Below, one piece after another: positions 23,240 to 31,893 of a DNA stretch of 64,000 nucleotides. The translations under genes and the position numbers were made by a program. This DNA is from Glaciihabitans sp. (GTDB lineage Bacteria > Actinomycetota > Actinomycetes > Actinomycetales > Microbacteriaceae): positions 310,001 to 374,000 of the forward strand of contig JAODBD010000009.1 of the NCBI GenBank assembly GCA_025463785.1, given 5' to 3'. Numbering within the stretch: the first letter of the stretch is position 1; each line of letters starts with the position of its first letter. The notes beneath the pieces were generated by a model. It worked only from the letters and a program-made list of their open reading frames with translations. It did no database searches and was not told the DNA's origin.

Positions 23240-23297
23240 GAGGATGCCGATGACGCCGTCCTGGTGCCGAGGATGCCGATGACGCCATCCTGGTGAA
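23240..23297. repeat. Two tandem copies of a 29-bp unit
   Basis: The unit at 23240-23268 is repeated at 23269-23297 with 26 of 29 bases identical. It lies after the exporter gene and before the terminator hairpin. It looks like a simple local duplication with no evident function. Confidence 0.7.
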
Positions 23298-23314
23298 TGG
23301 CGTTGTGCAGGTGA

Positions 23315-23354
23315 CGGAAACGCCCTGACCGCAGCAGCGGGCAGGGCGTTTCCG
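23315..23354. terminator. Terminator hairpin between exporter and TetR genes
   Basis: A 13-bp perfect stem (CGGAAACGCCCTG, 23315-23327, with 23342-23354) closes on a 14-nt loop. It separates the convergent MFS gene and TetR gene. Confidence 0.75.
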
Positions 23355-23376
23355 GTCGATGACCAGCCTCCCCGAT

Positions 23377-24003
23377 CTAGATAGACACCCAACGCGATTC
23401 GAGCTCGATGAACGTCGGGGGCGACCCCGGCAATTCCGTGGTGTTGCTCGCGCGCAGCGAATCGAGGAACAGCACCAGGTATCTGCGCCGGAGCTCCACA
23501 ATGCGCAGCTCACCGCCGACCCGGATCGCAGCGAGTTGCTCGAAGATGCACGCCAGGTCGGCGGCTGTGATCCCGGGCCGTAGCACCGCCCGAAAACGTT
23601 CCACCAGAGCCTTATTGAGCTCATTGCATCGTCTGGCCTCGGCGAACAGTTCGTTGGTCGGCCCGAACGTGCCCGCGAGCGCGACCGTCATCGAATGCGT
23701 ATCCGCTTCCACAACCCGCTGCATGAAGGTCGCGAATACCGGCCACTGATCGGAGTCGTCGGCCAGCGCCGCGTCGACACACGCGATGTAGGTACTCATA
23801 CCGTCGCCGCAGATCTTGCGCAGCAGAGCGTCTTTGCTCGGATACCTCCGGTAGAGCGCGCCCATGCTGACCCCGGCACGTTCGGCAACGGCCGAGATCG
23901 GAGCAGAGGGGTCCGCGACGAACACCGAGCGCGCGGCCCGCAGAATCGCCTCGTCGTTCAGAGCTACTTGGGCCCGTCGCCCACTCATCGGTATCGTCCC
24001 CAT
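23377..24003 (-). CDS. TetR-family transcriptional regulator (first)
   Basis: 208 residues. The N-terminal helix-turn-helix reads AILRAARSVFVADPSAPISA, then VAERAGVSMGALYRRYPSKDALL at about residues 40-62, typical of TetR. The C-terminal ligand domain resembles that of other actinobacterial TetR proteins (TMTVALAGTFGPTNELF) but gives no clue to the ligand. It is convergent to the exporter gene and could control it or itself in response to the cluster product. ATG 24003 has AGGG at suitable spacing; ATG 23988 is an alternative start. Confidence 0.92.
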   Translation of the reverse strand: MGTIPMSGRRAQVALNDEAILRAARSVFVADPSAPISAVAERAGVSMGALYRRYPSKDALLRKICGDGMSTYIACVDAALADDSDQWPVFATFMQRVVEADTHSMTVALAGTFGPTNELFAEARRCNELNKALVERFRAVLRPGITAADLACIFEQLAAIRVGGELRIVELRRRYLVLFLDSLRASNTTELPGSPPTFIELESRWVSI

Positions 24004-24119
24004 GAGTTATCCCTATCGATCCCGCCTGGAGTATTACTGGAGGATCGGTTCCGAGACGCGGTTCGATCAATGTGGCCGGCGAACTGGGCCGGGCGCAGAA
24101 ATGTGCGGGATCTGGTCTC

Positions 24120-24722
24120 TCAGGCGATGCCGCTCTTGAGGCTTCGTAGCCCGAGGTCGACGAGACGGGAGAGTTCCTGGACATCGAGATCGCCTCTGGC
24201 GAACCAGGTTTCGGTGGCGGTGAACATTACTGCGGCGACACACTGGGCGGTGATGGAGATCTGGTAGGCCTCATCGGAGGCTGGGGCGGCGCCGGTTCGG
24301 TCGAGGAGGAACTGGGCTATCTCGCGGGAGAACTCGGCCTGCACGGTTTTGATGTGCGCTTGAACGAGTTCCTGCTCCAGCTGGTTGCTGCGCAGTACGG
24401 CGATCTGATGCAGTGCGGCGTCGTAGGGGAACGATTCGACGGCGATGCGGACCGAGGTCGTGACCGGTTCGCCGGGCGGGCGCAGGAACAGTGCCTGGCG
24501 GAACCAGCCCAGCCGGGCATCGTAATCGGCGAACAGCACGTGCTGCTTGGACGGAAAGTGACGGTAGAACGTTCGTTCTGTCACGCCCGCGTCGGCAGCG
24601 ATCTCGGCGATCGACGTGGCTTCCACACCGTGCTCGAGGAAGCGGGCCAGCGCGGCATGCTGCAGCGTGGAGCGGGTGCGCTCGGCTTTGGAGGGTGACG
24701 GCGCAGCGGGCATAGACCGCAT
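24120..24722 (-). CDS. TetR-family transcriptional regulator (second)
   Basis: 200 residues. Helix-turn-helix: HAALARFLEHGVEATSIAEI, then AADAGVTERTFYRHFPSKQHVLF near 35-57. The next gene, 9 nt beyond its start on the same strand, is the FAD oxidoreductase at 24732-26294, so the two form one leftward unit. Upstream of that unit are two TGTCA-N4-TGACA palindromes, good candidate operators for autoregulation by this protein. The adjacent FAD enzyme and DUF2834 gene are its likely regulon. Confidence 0.92.
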   Translation of the reverse strand: MRSMPAAPSPSKAERTRSTLQHAALARFLEHGVEATSIAEIAADAGVTERTFYRHFPSKQHVLFADYDARLGWFRQALFLRPPGEPVTTSVRIAVESFPYDAALHQIAVLRSNQLEQELVQAHIKTVQAEFSREIAQFLLDRTGAAPASDEAYQISITAQCVAAVMFTATETWFARGDLDVQELSRLVDLGLRSLKSGIA

Positions 24723-24731
24723 TCTAGGGTC

Positions 24732-26294
24732 CTACTTCTCCTCATCCAGTGCACGGTGTGCGGCGTTGTAACCGGGAATGAACGACACCGACGGGCCGCC
24801 GTGGCATCCGGCGCTGCCGAGGTAGAGCCCGGCGACGGGCAGGGGCAGGTCCAGGAAACCGGTCGGGCCGGGACGGTTGGGACCCATGTTTTCGGGGTGG
24901 ACCAGGCCGTGGCAGTAGTCGCCGCCCGGAGCTCCGAACATTCGATCCATGTGGCGCGGAGTGAAGACGATCTGCCGTGCGATCACATCGCTGAAATTGG
25001 GTGCGATGGTGCAGATTCGGGCTATTACCTGTCGGGCCATATCGGCCTTGAGTCTGCCGTAGTCCTCCTTCCTGCCCTCGACGGGGAACCAGAGTGCGAA
25101 TGCGGATGCGGCGTGCTTACCTGCGGGTGCGACCTGCGGATCGTGAACCGAAGGCAGTTGCAGGACCACGGCCGGCTCCTGGGGCACAATGCCCCGCCGG
25201 CAATCCTCCCATTGCTGTTGCAGCTCTTCGGGAGTGCTGTAGATACCGATCGCCGACTGCATGGCCGGGTCGTCGAGCACCTTGTACGCGTCGGCGAACT
25301 CCGGGATGCCGTCGAGCGCGAAATGCAGTTGCAGGTAGCTGCCCCGGTGATCGGTGCGAGCGAATCGGGACTGCGTGTCCGCGGGTACCACCGCAGGATC
25401 CAGGAGCTGTCCGACAGTGAGATCCGGAGCGACACAGGACACTACGATCGGAGCGGTGACCTCGCCGCCATCGCCGGTGCGCACACCGGTGACCCGCTTT
25501 CCGTCGGTGAGTATCCGCGTCACCGGGGTGCGTAACCTGACCTGGCCGCCGGCGGCCTCGAACCGCTCTCGCAGATGCGTTGTCAACGCGCCGATTCCGC
25601 CGCGGATCTTGCGCATCAGGGTGCCGTCACCCTCGGGCGTGGCCAGACCGAATGCCAATGCCATTGCGGTGCCAGGCGTTTCGGGACCGCGATAGGTCAT
25701 GTTCAGTCCGAGGAAGGACATCATTCCGCGCAGCGCGCCGGTCCTGTCGCTGTGGGGCACATACCGGTCGAGCACCTCCGACAAGGACCCGAACAGCATG
25801 TCGGAAATCGCTGCCCGTTCGAATTCATTTGTCGCGCAGGCGAACATCTCATCGATCGTCTTCGGTTCCCGCCGTATCTCGAAGCGGCCGAGTGCCCGGG
25901 CAGGAGCTTGCGCCCACATCATCAGCCCGGCGAGCCCGGTCAGGACCTCCGTGCCGTGTACGCCGCTCACATGCTCGAGCAACTTCATCGGATCCGTGTA
26001 GTAGATGAACGGCGGGTCGCCGCGGCCGAGCGTCGACACCGACATGACCTCGAGCGGCACCGCGGGCACCGCATCGAGCTCCAATTCGGCGCTGAGCTGC
26101 GCGGATGTGGGGAATTGTTCGGATCCGGCGATCTCGAATCGATACCCGTCGATCAGCTCGACGGTGGAGGCCATCCCGCCCGAATAGTGATTGGACTCGA
26201 GGCACACCGTCCGCAGGCCGGCGTGCTGCAGTATCGCCGCGGCCGCCAATCCGTTGTGCCCGGCCCCGATCACGATCGCGTCATAGTCCGACAT
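24732..26294 (-). CDS. FAD-dependent oxidoreductase, phytoene desaturase/retinol saturase-like
   Basis: 520 residues from ATG 26294; an upstream ATG frame to 26360 would run through the operator region and is less likely. The N-terminal dinucleotide-binding motif is IVIGAGHNGLAAAAIL, followed by LESNHYSGGMAST. The C-terminal FAD-binding end is GLYLGSAGCHGGPSVSFIPG. Central GIGALTTHLRERFEAAGGQVRLRTPVTRIL is typical of the CrtI/all-trans-retinol 13,14-reductase family, which desaturates or saturates conjugated systems. No carotenoid genes accompany it. It is co-transcribed with the second TetR gene and may be a boundary gene rather than part of the polyketide pathway. Confidence 0.88.
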   Translation of the reverse strand: MSDYDAIVIGAGHNGLAAAAILQHAGLRTVCLESNHYSGGMASTVELIDGYRFEIAGSEQFPTSAQLSAELELDAVPAVPLEVMSVSTLGRGDPPFIYYTDPMKLLEHVSGVHGTEVLTGLAGLMMWAQAPARALGRFEIRREPKTIDEMFACATNEFERAAISDMLFGSLSEVLDRYVPHSDRTGALRGMMSFLGLNMTYRGPETPGTAMALAFGLATPEGDGTLMRKIRGGIGALTTHLRERFEAAGGQVRLRTPVTRILTDGKRVTGVRTGDGGEVTAPIVVSCVAPDLTVGQLLDPAVVPADTQSRFARTDHRGSYLQLHFALDGIPEFADAYKVLDDPAMQSAIGIYSTPEELQQQWEDCRRGIVPQEPAVVLQLPSVHDPQVAPAGKHAASAFALWFPVEGRKEDYGRLKADMARQVIARICTIAPNFSDVIARQIVFTPRHMDRMFGAPGGDYCHGLVHPENMGPNRPGPTGFLDLPLPVAGLYLGSAGCHGGPSVSFIPGYNAAHRALDEEK

Positions 26295-26324
26295 AAGCCG
26301 AACGCTCCCACTCGCCCATGAAAA

Positions 26325-26369
26325 TGTCAACGGTGACAAAATATGTGCCAAATCTGTCATGAGTGACAG
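26325..26369. promoter_or_regulatory. Two TGTCA-N4-TGACA palindromes in a divergent promoter
   Basis: TGTCA-ACGG-TGACA lies at 26325-26338 and CTGTCA-TGAG-TGACAG at 26354-26369, with centres 30 bp apart. They sit in the 97-nt gap between the divergent FAD oxidoreductase (start 26294) and DUF2834 gene (start 26392). Paired short palindromes with the same arms are typical TetR operators, and the second TetR gene belongs to the leftward transcript. Confidence 0.65.
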
Positions 26370-26391
26370 TAGTCGGCTCTAGAATCCGCCC

Positions 26392-26877
26392 ATGTACGTT
26401 CTCAGCCTCACCATTCACGCGATCCTGGGGATTGCTGTCACCGCCTGGATCATCAACGAGAACAGGGCTCTGTTCGTCTCGGCGCCGGGCCGGCCACGTG
26501 TCGGCGCGCTCGAACTCGCCTACTGGGCAATAGGTGTGGCATCGGTGGTGCTGGGCTGGTACTTCAATATCCGGTTCGTGCTCGAGTACCACCACGACGG
26601 CACAAATCCGCTCTGGGGGCCCGGCTCCAGCTGGGCGCAGTACATCTATCTGATGTTCCCCAACTGGGCCGCGGACTCCGCGTCACAGGACTACATCTTT
26701 CTCAATGTCCTGATACTGCCGATCATGTCGATCGCGGGTGGACTCCGTAAGGGCCTGCCCAAGCCGTGGCTCTTCTTCGTCAGCAGCCTGTTCACCAGTG
26801 CCGCGTTCGGATTTGTGCTCTATCTGATCGTCGCCGAACGCCAGCGGCGTGCCGGTCGGTCGCACACTGCGGTGTAG
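26392..26877 (+). CDS. DUF2834-like integral membrane protein
   Basis: 161 residues with four hydrophobic segments, approximately at residues 1-22, 40-65, 95-115 and 125-150. The segment between the first and second contains the only basic stretch (APGRPRVGALE). The pattern MYVLSLTIHAILGIAVTAW and WGPGSSWAQYIYLMFPNWAA fits DUF2834 proteins, which have no assigned function. It is expressed divergently from the FAD oxidoreductase and shares its operator region, so the two may work on one membrane-associated lipid or terpenoid substrate; this is a guess from context. Confidence 0.75.
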   Translation: MYVLSLTIHAILGIAVTAWIINENRALFVSAPGRPRVGALELAYWAIGVASVVLGWYFNIRFVLEYHHDGTNPLWGPGSSWAQYIYLMFPNWAADSASQDYIFLNVLILPIMSIAGGLRKGLPKPWLFFVSSLFTSAAFGFVLYLIVAERQRRAGRSHTAV

Positions 26878-26999
26878 TGGAGTCAATTCCCCTCGCCCGC
26901 AGGGTATTTCTCATGGCTCGAGCTGATCGCAACCGTTGACTCCGTCCGCGTCCGGCGGGATCGTGCAGGACATTCACGCCTGCACAGAAACGGGAGACG

Positions 27000-28214
27000 A
27001 TGGCATCGAATCCACTGCATCTCGGCGTCGCGCTCGACGGAGCCGGTTGGCATCCGGCCGCGTGGCGGGAGCCGAATTCGCGGCCTGCCGAATTGTTCAG
27101 CCCCGGGTATTGGACCGATCTGGTCGCCACCGCGCAACGCGGTCTGCTCGATTTTGTGAGCATCGAGGACAGCCTGACCCTGCCCGGTGTACCGCACGCG
27201 CCGTCCGATGACGCCGTCGACCGGGTCCGCGCCAGGATCGACGCCAATTTGATCGCCGCGCGGGTGGCCCCGGTCACCCGGCATATCGGGCTCATTCCGA
27301 CGGTGACCGCCACGCATACCGAACCGTTCCACGTCTCCACCGCGATCGGCACGCTCGACTACACCTCGGGTGGCCGGGCGGGCTGGCAGGTGCGGGTATC
27401 CGGCACCGCCGAGGAGGCCGCTCACTTCGGACGGCGCGCACTGCACGACCTGACTCCCGCCGAAATCGCGGCGGCGGTCGCCTCGGGCACCTTCCCGGAC
27501 CAGGTGCACGAGCTGTTCGACGAGGCCGCCGACGCCGTCGAGGTGGTGCGGCGACTCTGGGACAGCTGGGAGGACGACGCCGAGATCCGTGATGTCTCCA
27601 CCCGCCGCTTCATCGATCGCGAGAAGCTGCACTACGTCGACTTCGAGAGCCGCTTCTTCAGTGTGCGCGGACCGTCCATCACGCCGCGCCCGCCGCAGGG
27701 GCAGCCGGTGGTGACGGCGCTGGCACATGCTCCGCTGATATACGAATTCGCCGCTCGCGGTGCGGAACTGGTCTTTGTCACGCCCGGTCGTGCGACCGGC
27801 CCTCGCGCCATCGTGGACGAGGTCGCGGCCGCCGCGGCACGGGTGGGCCGCACCGGTGAACCGCTGCGCGTCTATGCCGACCTCGTCGTCTTCCTCGATA
27901 CCGAGGAGGCGACCGGCCCAACGCGCCTGGCACGCTTGAACGAGCTTGCCGGGGCCGAATTCACCTCCGATGCAGCGATTTTCGCGGGCAGCGCCGACGA
28001 GCTCGCCGATCTGCTCGCTGCTTGGAGTGCGGACGGTATCGACGGATTCCGCCTGCGGCCCGGTGTAGCGGTCGATGATCTGGCCGCCATCGCGGACCGG
28101 CTCGTCCCCGCGCTGCAAGGCCGGGGCGTATTCCGCACCGGCTATCCCGAGGGTCCGCTGCGCGCACTGCTCGGGCTGCCCTCCGACGTCCCCAACCGCT
28201 ACGCGACTGCCTGA
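27000..28214 (+). CDS. Luciferase-like FMN-dependent monooxygenase (first of pair)
   Basis: 404 residues from ATG 27000 preceded by CGGGAGACG. TIM-barrel LLM family: LHLGVALDGAGWHPAAWR, FVSIEDSLTLPG, IGLIPTVTATHTEPFHVSTA and TLDYTSGGRAGWQVRVSG. These oxygenases use reduced FMN, commonly to cleave C-S bonds or oxidise thioether, sulfone or xenobiotic substrates. It is the first gene of a ten-gene rightward operon with a second LLM enzyme, an oxygenase, a sulfhydrylase and an ABC importer. No flavin reductase is in the operon. Confidence 0.9.
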   Translation: MASNPLHLGVALDGAGWHPAAWREPNSRPAELFSPGYWTDLVATAQRGLLDFVSIEDSLTLPGVPHAPSDDAVDRVRARIDANLIAARVAPVTRHIGLIPTVTATHTEPFHVSTAIGTLDYTSGGRAGWQVRVSGTAEEAAHFGRRALHDLTPAEIAAAVASGTFPDQVHELFDEAADAVEVVRRLWDSWEDDAEIRDVSTRRFIDREKLHYVDFESRFFSVRGPSITPRPPQGQPVVTALAHAPLIYEFAARGAELVFVTPGRATGPRAIVDEVAAAAARVGRTGEPLRVYADLVVFLDTEEATGPTRLARLNELAGAEFTSDAAIFAGSADELADLLAAWSADGIDGFRLRPGVAVDDLAAIADRLVPALQGRGVFRTGYPEGPLRALLGLPSDVPNRYATA

Positions 28215-28226
28215 GCGAGGTCCATC

Positions 28227-29600
28227 ATGAGCACTCCCCGTAAGCAGGTCATCCTGGGGGCCTACCTCGGCGGCGTCAACCATCACACCGCCTGGTGGCA
28301 TCCCGAGGCCGGCAGCCAGATCGATTTCAGCAGTTTCGAACACACCGCGCGCACCGCCGAACGCGGCAGGTTCGACTTCTTCTTCCTCGCCGAGGGTCTC
28401 ATCCTGCGCGAACGCGCGGGCCGGGTCTTCGATCAGGACATTATCGGCCGCCCCGACACCTTCACCGTGCTGGCGGCGATCGCGGCGGTCACCGAGCATC
28501 TCGGGCTCGCGGGCACCATCAATGCCACCTTCAACGAGCCGTACGAGCTGGCTCGCCGGTTCGCGAGTTTGGATCATCTGTCCGGTGGTCGCGCCGCCTG
28601 GAATGTGGTGACCTCGTTCGATGCCTTCACCGGCCAGAACTTCCGGCGTGGCGGATTCCTCGATCCGGCCGATCGCTATGTGCGGGCCGAGGAGACGCTG
28701 AATGCCGTTCGCGCCCTGTGGGATTCGTGGGATGCCGAGGATGTGGTCGCGGACAAGGAATCCGGCCGGTTTCTGGCCCGCCCGGATGCCGGGGCATTCG
28801 CCTTCCATGGCAGTCAGTTCGACATCTCCGGTCGCTTCACTGTGCCGCGCAGCCCGCAGGGTAGGCCGGTGGTCCTGCAGGCCGGTGTCTCACCGCAGGG
28901 TCGCGCTTTCGCCGCCGCCAATGCCGATGCCATCTTCTCTCCGTACGGCAAGCTGCCGGAGGCCGCGGACTTCTATCGCGATATCAAGGCGCGCGCGGTA
29001 GCGGCGGGACGTGCCGCCGGCGACATCAAGATCCTGCCCTCGGCGAGCTTCGTGCTCGGTGACACCGAGGCGGACGCGATCGAGAAGTACCACGCCATTC
29101 GCAATGAGCAGGTCACCGGTCAGACCGCGCTGATCCTGCTGGAACAGATCTGGAACCGCGACCTGTCCGGCTACGACCCGGAGGGCCCGGTCCCCGATAT
29201 CGATCCGGATCCCGATGCCGCGCCGATCATTCAGGGTCGCGCCTTCCTGCACCAGGACCGCTTCGCCACGGTAAAGCGCCTGCGCGAGGTCGCCGAGTCC
29301 AAGAAACTCACCCTCCGCGAGGTGGTGATCGACCAGTTCGAACGCGGCCCCTTGATCGGAACACCTGCTCAGGTCGCCGAGCAGATCGATTCCTTCGTCC
29401 AGAACGACGGCTCCGACGGTTTCATCGTCGGCTCCCACCTGGTGCCTTCGGGTCTCGACGAATTCGTCGACCAGGTGGTGCCGCTGCTGCAGGACCGGGG
29501 CGCGCTGCGCACCGAGTACACCGGAACCACATTGCGCGACAACCTCGGTCTGCCGAATGTGCGGTCCGCGACGGCGGTATCGAACGCGAAAGGCCTGTGA
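28227..29600 (+). CDS. NtaA/DmoA-family flavin-dependent monooxygenase (second of pair)
   Basis: 457 residues, the long LLM subtype including NtaA, SnaA, DszA and DmoA. It has GAYLGGVNHHTAWWHPEAG, FDFFFLAEGL, LSGGRAAWNVVTSFDAFTG and PVVLQAGVSPQGRAFAA, typical of the subtype. It starts 12 nt after the first LLM gene and its stop overlaps the next ATG (TGATG). Members oxidise sulfones, nitrilotriacetate or similar compounds with FMNH2. In this operon an organosulfur substrate is most likely because a sulfide-fixing enzyme follows. Confidence 0.92.
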   Translation: MSTPRKQVILGAYLGGVNHHTAWWHPEAGSQIDFSSFEHTARTAERGRFDFFFLAEGLILRERAGRVFDQDIIGRPDTFTVLAAIAAVTEHLGLAGTINATFNEPYELARRFASLDHLSGGRAAWNVVTSFDAFTGQNFRRGGFLDPADRYVRAEETLNAVRALWDSWDAEDVVADKESGRFLARPDAGAFAFHGSQFDISGRFTVPRSPQGRPVVLQAGVSPQGRAFAAANADAIFSPYGKLPEAADFYRDIKARAVAAGRAAGDIKILPSASFVLGDTEADAIEKYHAIRNEQVTGQTALILLEQIWNRDLSGYDPEGPVPDIDPDPDAAPIIQGRAFLHQDRFATVKRLREVAESKKLTLREVVIDQFERGPLIGTPAQVAEQIDSFVQNDGSDGFIVGSHLVPSGLDEFVDQVVPLLQDRGALRTEYTGTTLRDNLGLPNVRSATAVSNAKGL

Positions 29601-30610
29601 TGACCGATCGACTGCCACTGATCGATATCTCACGATTTCGCGGGAGTGCTGCGGAGCGGGCCGCATTCCTCGACGAGTTGCGTTATGCCGCACACGAAGT
29701 CGGGTTCTTCTATGTGGTCGGGCACGGTGTGCCGGAGGAATTGACCTCGGGCATCTTCGAGGTGGCGCAGCAGTTCTTCGCGCTGCGGCCGGAGCAGCGC
29801 CTCGAGATCGAGAATATTCACTCGCCGCAGTTCCGCGGGTACACCTCGACCGGGCACGAATACACCGCGGGCGCACCGGATCGGCGGGAGCAGATCGATA
29901 TCGGGCCCGAGCGGGATGTCGTCCCGGCAGTGGCGGGGGATCCCGTCTGGCGGCGGTTGATCGGCCCGAACCAGTGGCCGGCGGCGCTGCCGCAGCTGCG
30001 GTCGGTCACCCTGGCCTGGCAGGCGGAAGCATTGCGTGTGAGCCGGGAAGTGCTGCGCGCCTTGGCCGTTGCGCTCGGTCAGGACGAGGGCTACTTCGAC
30101 GCCTGGTTCGATGCGGAAGCCTCCACGCACGTGAAGATCATCCACTACCCGGGCCGGGACTCCGCAGGCTCCGACCAGGGCGTGGGCGCACACAAGGATT
30201 ACGGCTACCTGGCGCTGCTACAGCAGGACGAGGTCGGGGGTCTGCAGGTGCAGGGCCCGGACGGCTGGATCGATGCGGAGCCGGTGCCGGGCAGCTTCGT
30301 CTTCAATATCGGCGAGATGCTGGAGATCGCGACCCAGGGGTACCTGATCGCGACCAAGCACCGGGTGGTGAGTCCGCCCGCCGGGGTGGACCGGTATTCG
30401 GTGCCCTTCTTCCTGGGACCGCGACTGGATGCGGTGGTCGAACCGCTGGTGCTCCCGGCGGAACTGGCCGCGCAGGCACGCGGGGTGAGCGCGGACGCCG
30501 ACAATCCGCTACTGGCGCAGTTCGGTGAGAACGCCGTAATCGGCTGGCTCCGTTCACATCCCAAGGTCGCTGAGAAATGGTGGTCCGACGTGCTGGAGGC
30601 GCGGTCATGA
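29600..30610 (+). CDS. Isopenicillin N synthase-like Fe(II)/2-oxoglutarate oxygenase
   Basis: 336 residues from ATG 29600, overlapping the stop of the LLM gene by one base. N-terminal DIOX_N-type region (LPLIDISRFRG, FFYVVGHGVPEEL) and a C-terminal double-stranded beta-helix with iron ligands His198 and Asp200 (AHKDYGY) and His254 (TKHRVVSP), followed by RYSVPFF with the RxS motif for 2-oxoglutarate. It resembles bacterial 2OG oxygenases of the IPNS-like group rather than TauD. A third oxygenase in this operon suggests stepwise oxidation of one imported compound. Its stop overlaps the next start (ATGA). Confidence 0.92.
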   Translation: MTDRLPLIDISRFRGSAAERAAFLDELRYAAHEVGFFYVVGHGVPEELTSGIFEVAQQFFALRPEQRLEIENIHSPQFRGYTSTGHEYTAGAPDRREQIDIGPERDVVPAVAGDPVWRRLIGPNQWPAALPQLRSVTLAWQAEALRVSREVLRALAVALGQDEGYFDAWFDAEASTHVKIIHYPGRDSAGSDQGVGAHKDYGYLALLQQDEVGGLQVQGPDGWIDAEPVPGSFVFNIGEMLEIATQGYLIATKHRVVSPPAGVDRYSVPFFLGPRLDAVVEPLVLPAELAAQARGVSADADNPLLAQFGENAVIGWLRSHPKVAEKWWSDVLEARS

Positions 30611-31893
30611 GTCAGGACTGGTCCTTCGACACCCGGCAGATCCACGCCGGCGCCCAGCCGGATCCGGTCACCGGTGCGCGGGCCGTGCCGATCTACCAGA
30701 CCACCTCGTACACCTTCGACAATGCCGGGCACGCCGATGACGCATTCGCCCTGCGCGACTTGGAAACTCACGTCTACACGCGGGTATCGAATCCGACGAC
30801 CGCGGTGGTGGAGGAGCGGCTGGCCGATCTCGAAGGCGGGGTGGCGGCGGTCGCGGTGGCCAGCGGTCAGGCGGCCGCGGCGCTGGCGTTGTTCACCCTG
30901 GCCCGCGCCGGTGATCATATTGTCGCTGCCGCAACGCTGTACGGCGGTACCTACAACCTGCTCGCCTACACTTTCGCCGAGCACGGCATCACCGTCGACT
31001 TCGTGCGCGATCCGGACGATCTGGCCCAGTGGCGGGCCGCGATCCGGCCGAATACCAAGGCGCTCTTCGCCGAAACTCTCGGCAATCCACGCGGCAATGT
31101 GCTCGATACCGCAGCGGTGGCCGAGGTGGCGCACGCCGCGGGCGTACCGCTGGTGGTGGACAACACCGTGCCGACGCCGTACCTGCTGCGGCCGCTCGAG
31201 CACGGCGCCGACATCGTGGTGCATTCGACCACCAAATTCCTGTCCGGGCACGGCACCGCGATCGGCGGGGCCGTCATCGACGGCGGCCGTTTCGACTTCC
31301 GTGCCGACCCGGCGCGCTGGCCGCAGTTCAACACTCCCGATCCCAGCTACAGCGGGCTGATCTTCGCTGAGAAGTTCGGCGAACTCGCCTATGCGATTCG
31401 CTTGCGCACCAAGCTGTTACGCGACCTCGGTCCGGCGGTGTCCCCGTTCAACAGCTTCCTGCTGCTGCACGGGCTGGAGACCCTCTCCCTGCGCGTCGCA
31501 CGCCATTCGGAGAACGGCCAGGCCATTGCCGAATGGCTGTCCGGGCGACCGGAGGTCGCGCGTGTGCACTATGCGGGCCTGCCCGGAAGTCCGTGGCACG
31601 ATGCGGCGAAACGGTATCTCCCGCTGGGCGCCGGCGGTGTGCTCGCCTTCGAGCTGACCGCCGGTCACGAGGCCGGACGCCGCCTGGTCGACCGGCTCCA
31701 GCTCTTCAGCCATCTCGCCAATATCGGTGATGTGCGCAGCCTGGTGATCCACCCGGCCTCGACCACGCACGCCCAGCTCGATCCCCAGCAGCAGCTCGAC
31801 AGCGGCGTGACGCCCGGCCTGGTCCGGTTGTCGGTCGGCCTCGAGGCTGTCGCCGACCTGATCGCGGATCTGGAGGCAGGACTCGATGCCTGA
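30607..31893 (+). CDS. O-acetylhomoserine (thiol)-lyase family PLP enzyme
   Basis: 428 residues from ATG 30607, overlapping the previous stop. Cys/Met metabolism PLP family: FDTRQIHAGAQPDPVTGARA, YTRVSNPTTAVVEERLADLEGG, VDNTVPTPYLLRPLEHGAD, and the Schiff-base Lys in HSTTKFLSGHGTAIGG. It ends with LFSHLANIGDVRSLVIHPAS. The likely reaction is sulfide (or methanethiol) plus O-acetylhomoserine to homocysteine (or methionine). Placed after three oxygenases, it would capture the sulfur they release. No homoserine acetyltransferase gene is adjacent. Confidence 0.93.
   Translation: MSQDWSFDTRQIHAGAQPDPVTGARAVPIYQTTSYTFDNAGHADDAFALRDLETHVYTRVSNPTTAVVEERLADLEGGVAAVAVASGQAAAALALFTLARAGDHIVAAATLYGGTYNLLAYTFAEHGITVDFVRDPDDLAQWRAAIRPNTKALFAETLGNPRGNVLDTAAVAEVAHAAGVPLVVDNTVPTPYLLRPLEHGADIVVHSTTKFLSGHGTAIGGAVIDGGRFDFRADPARWPQFNTPDPSYSGLIFAEKFGELAYAIRLRTKLLRDLGPAVSPFNSFLLLHGLETLSLRVARHSENGQAIAEWLSGRPEVARVHYAGLPGSPWHDAAKRYLPLGAGGVLAFELTAGHEAGRRLVDRLQLFSHLANIGDVRSLVIHPASTTHAQLDPQQQLDSGVTPGLVRLSVGLEAVADLIADLEAGLDA

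Noticed and set aside
23240-23297. 29-bp tandem repeat as a possible CRISPR remnant
   Set aside because: The copies are directly adjacent without spacers, there are only two, and no cas gene is near.
26883-28808. A 641-codon minus-strand frame opposite the LLM monooxygenase genes
   Set aside because: It is antisense to two genes with full family motifs; no ribosome-binding site or recognisable domain.
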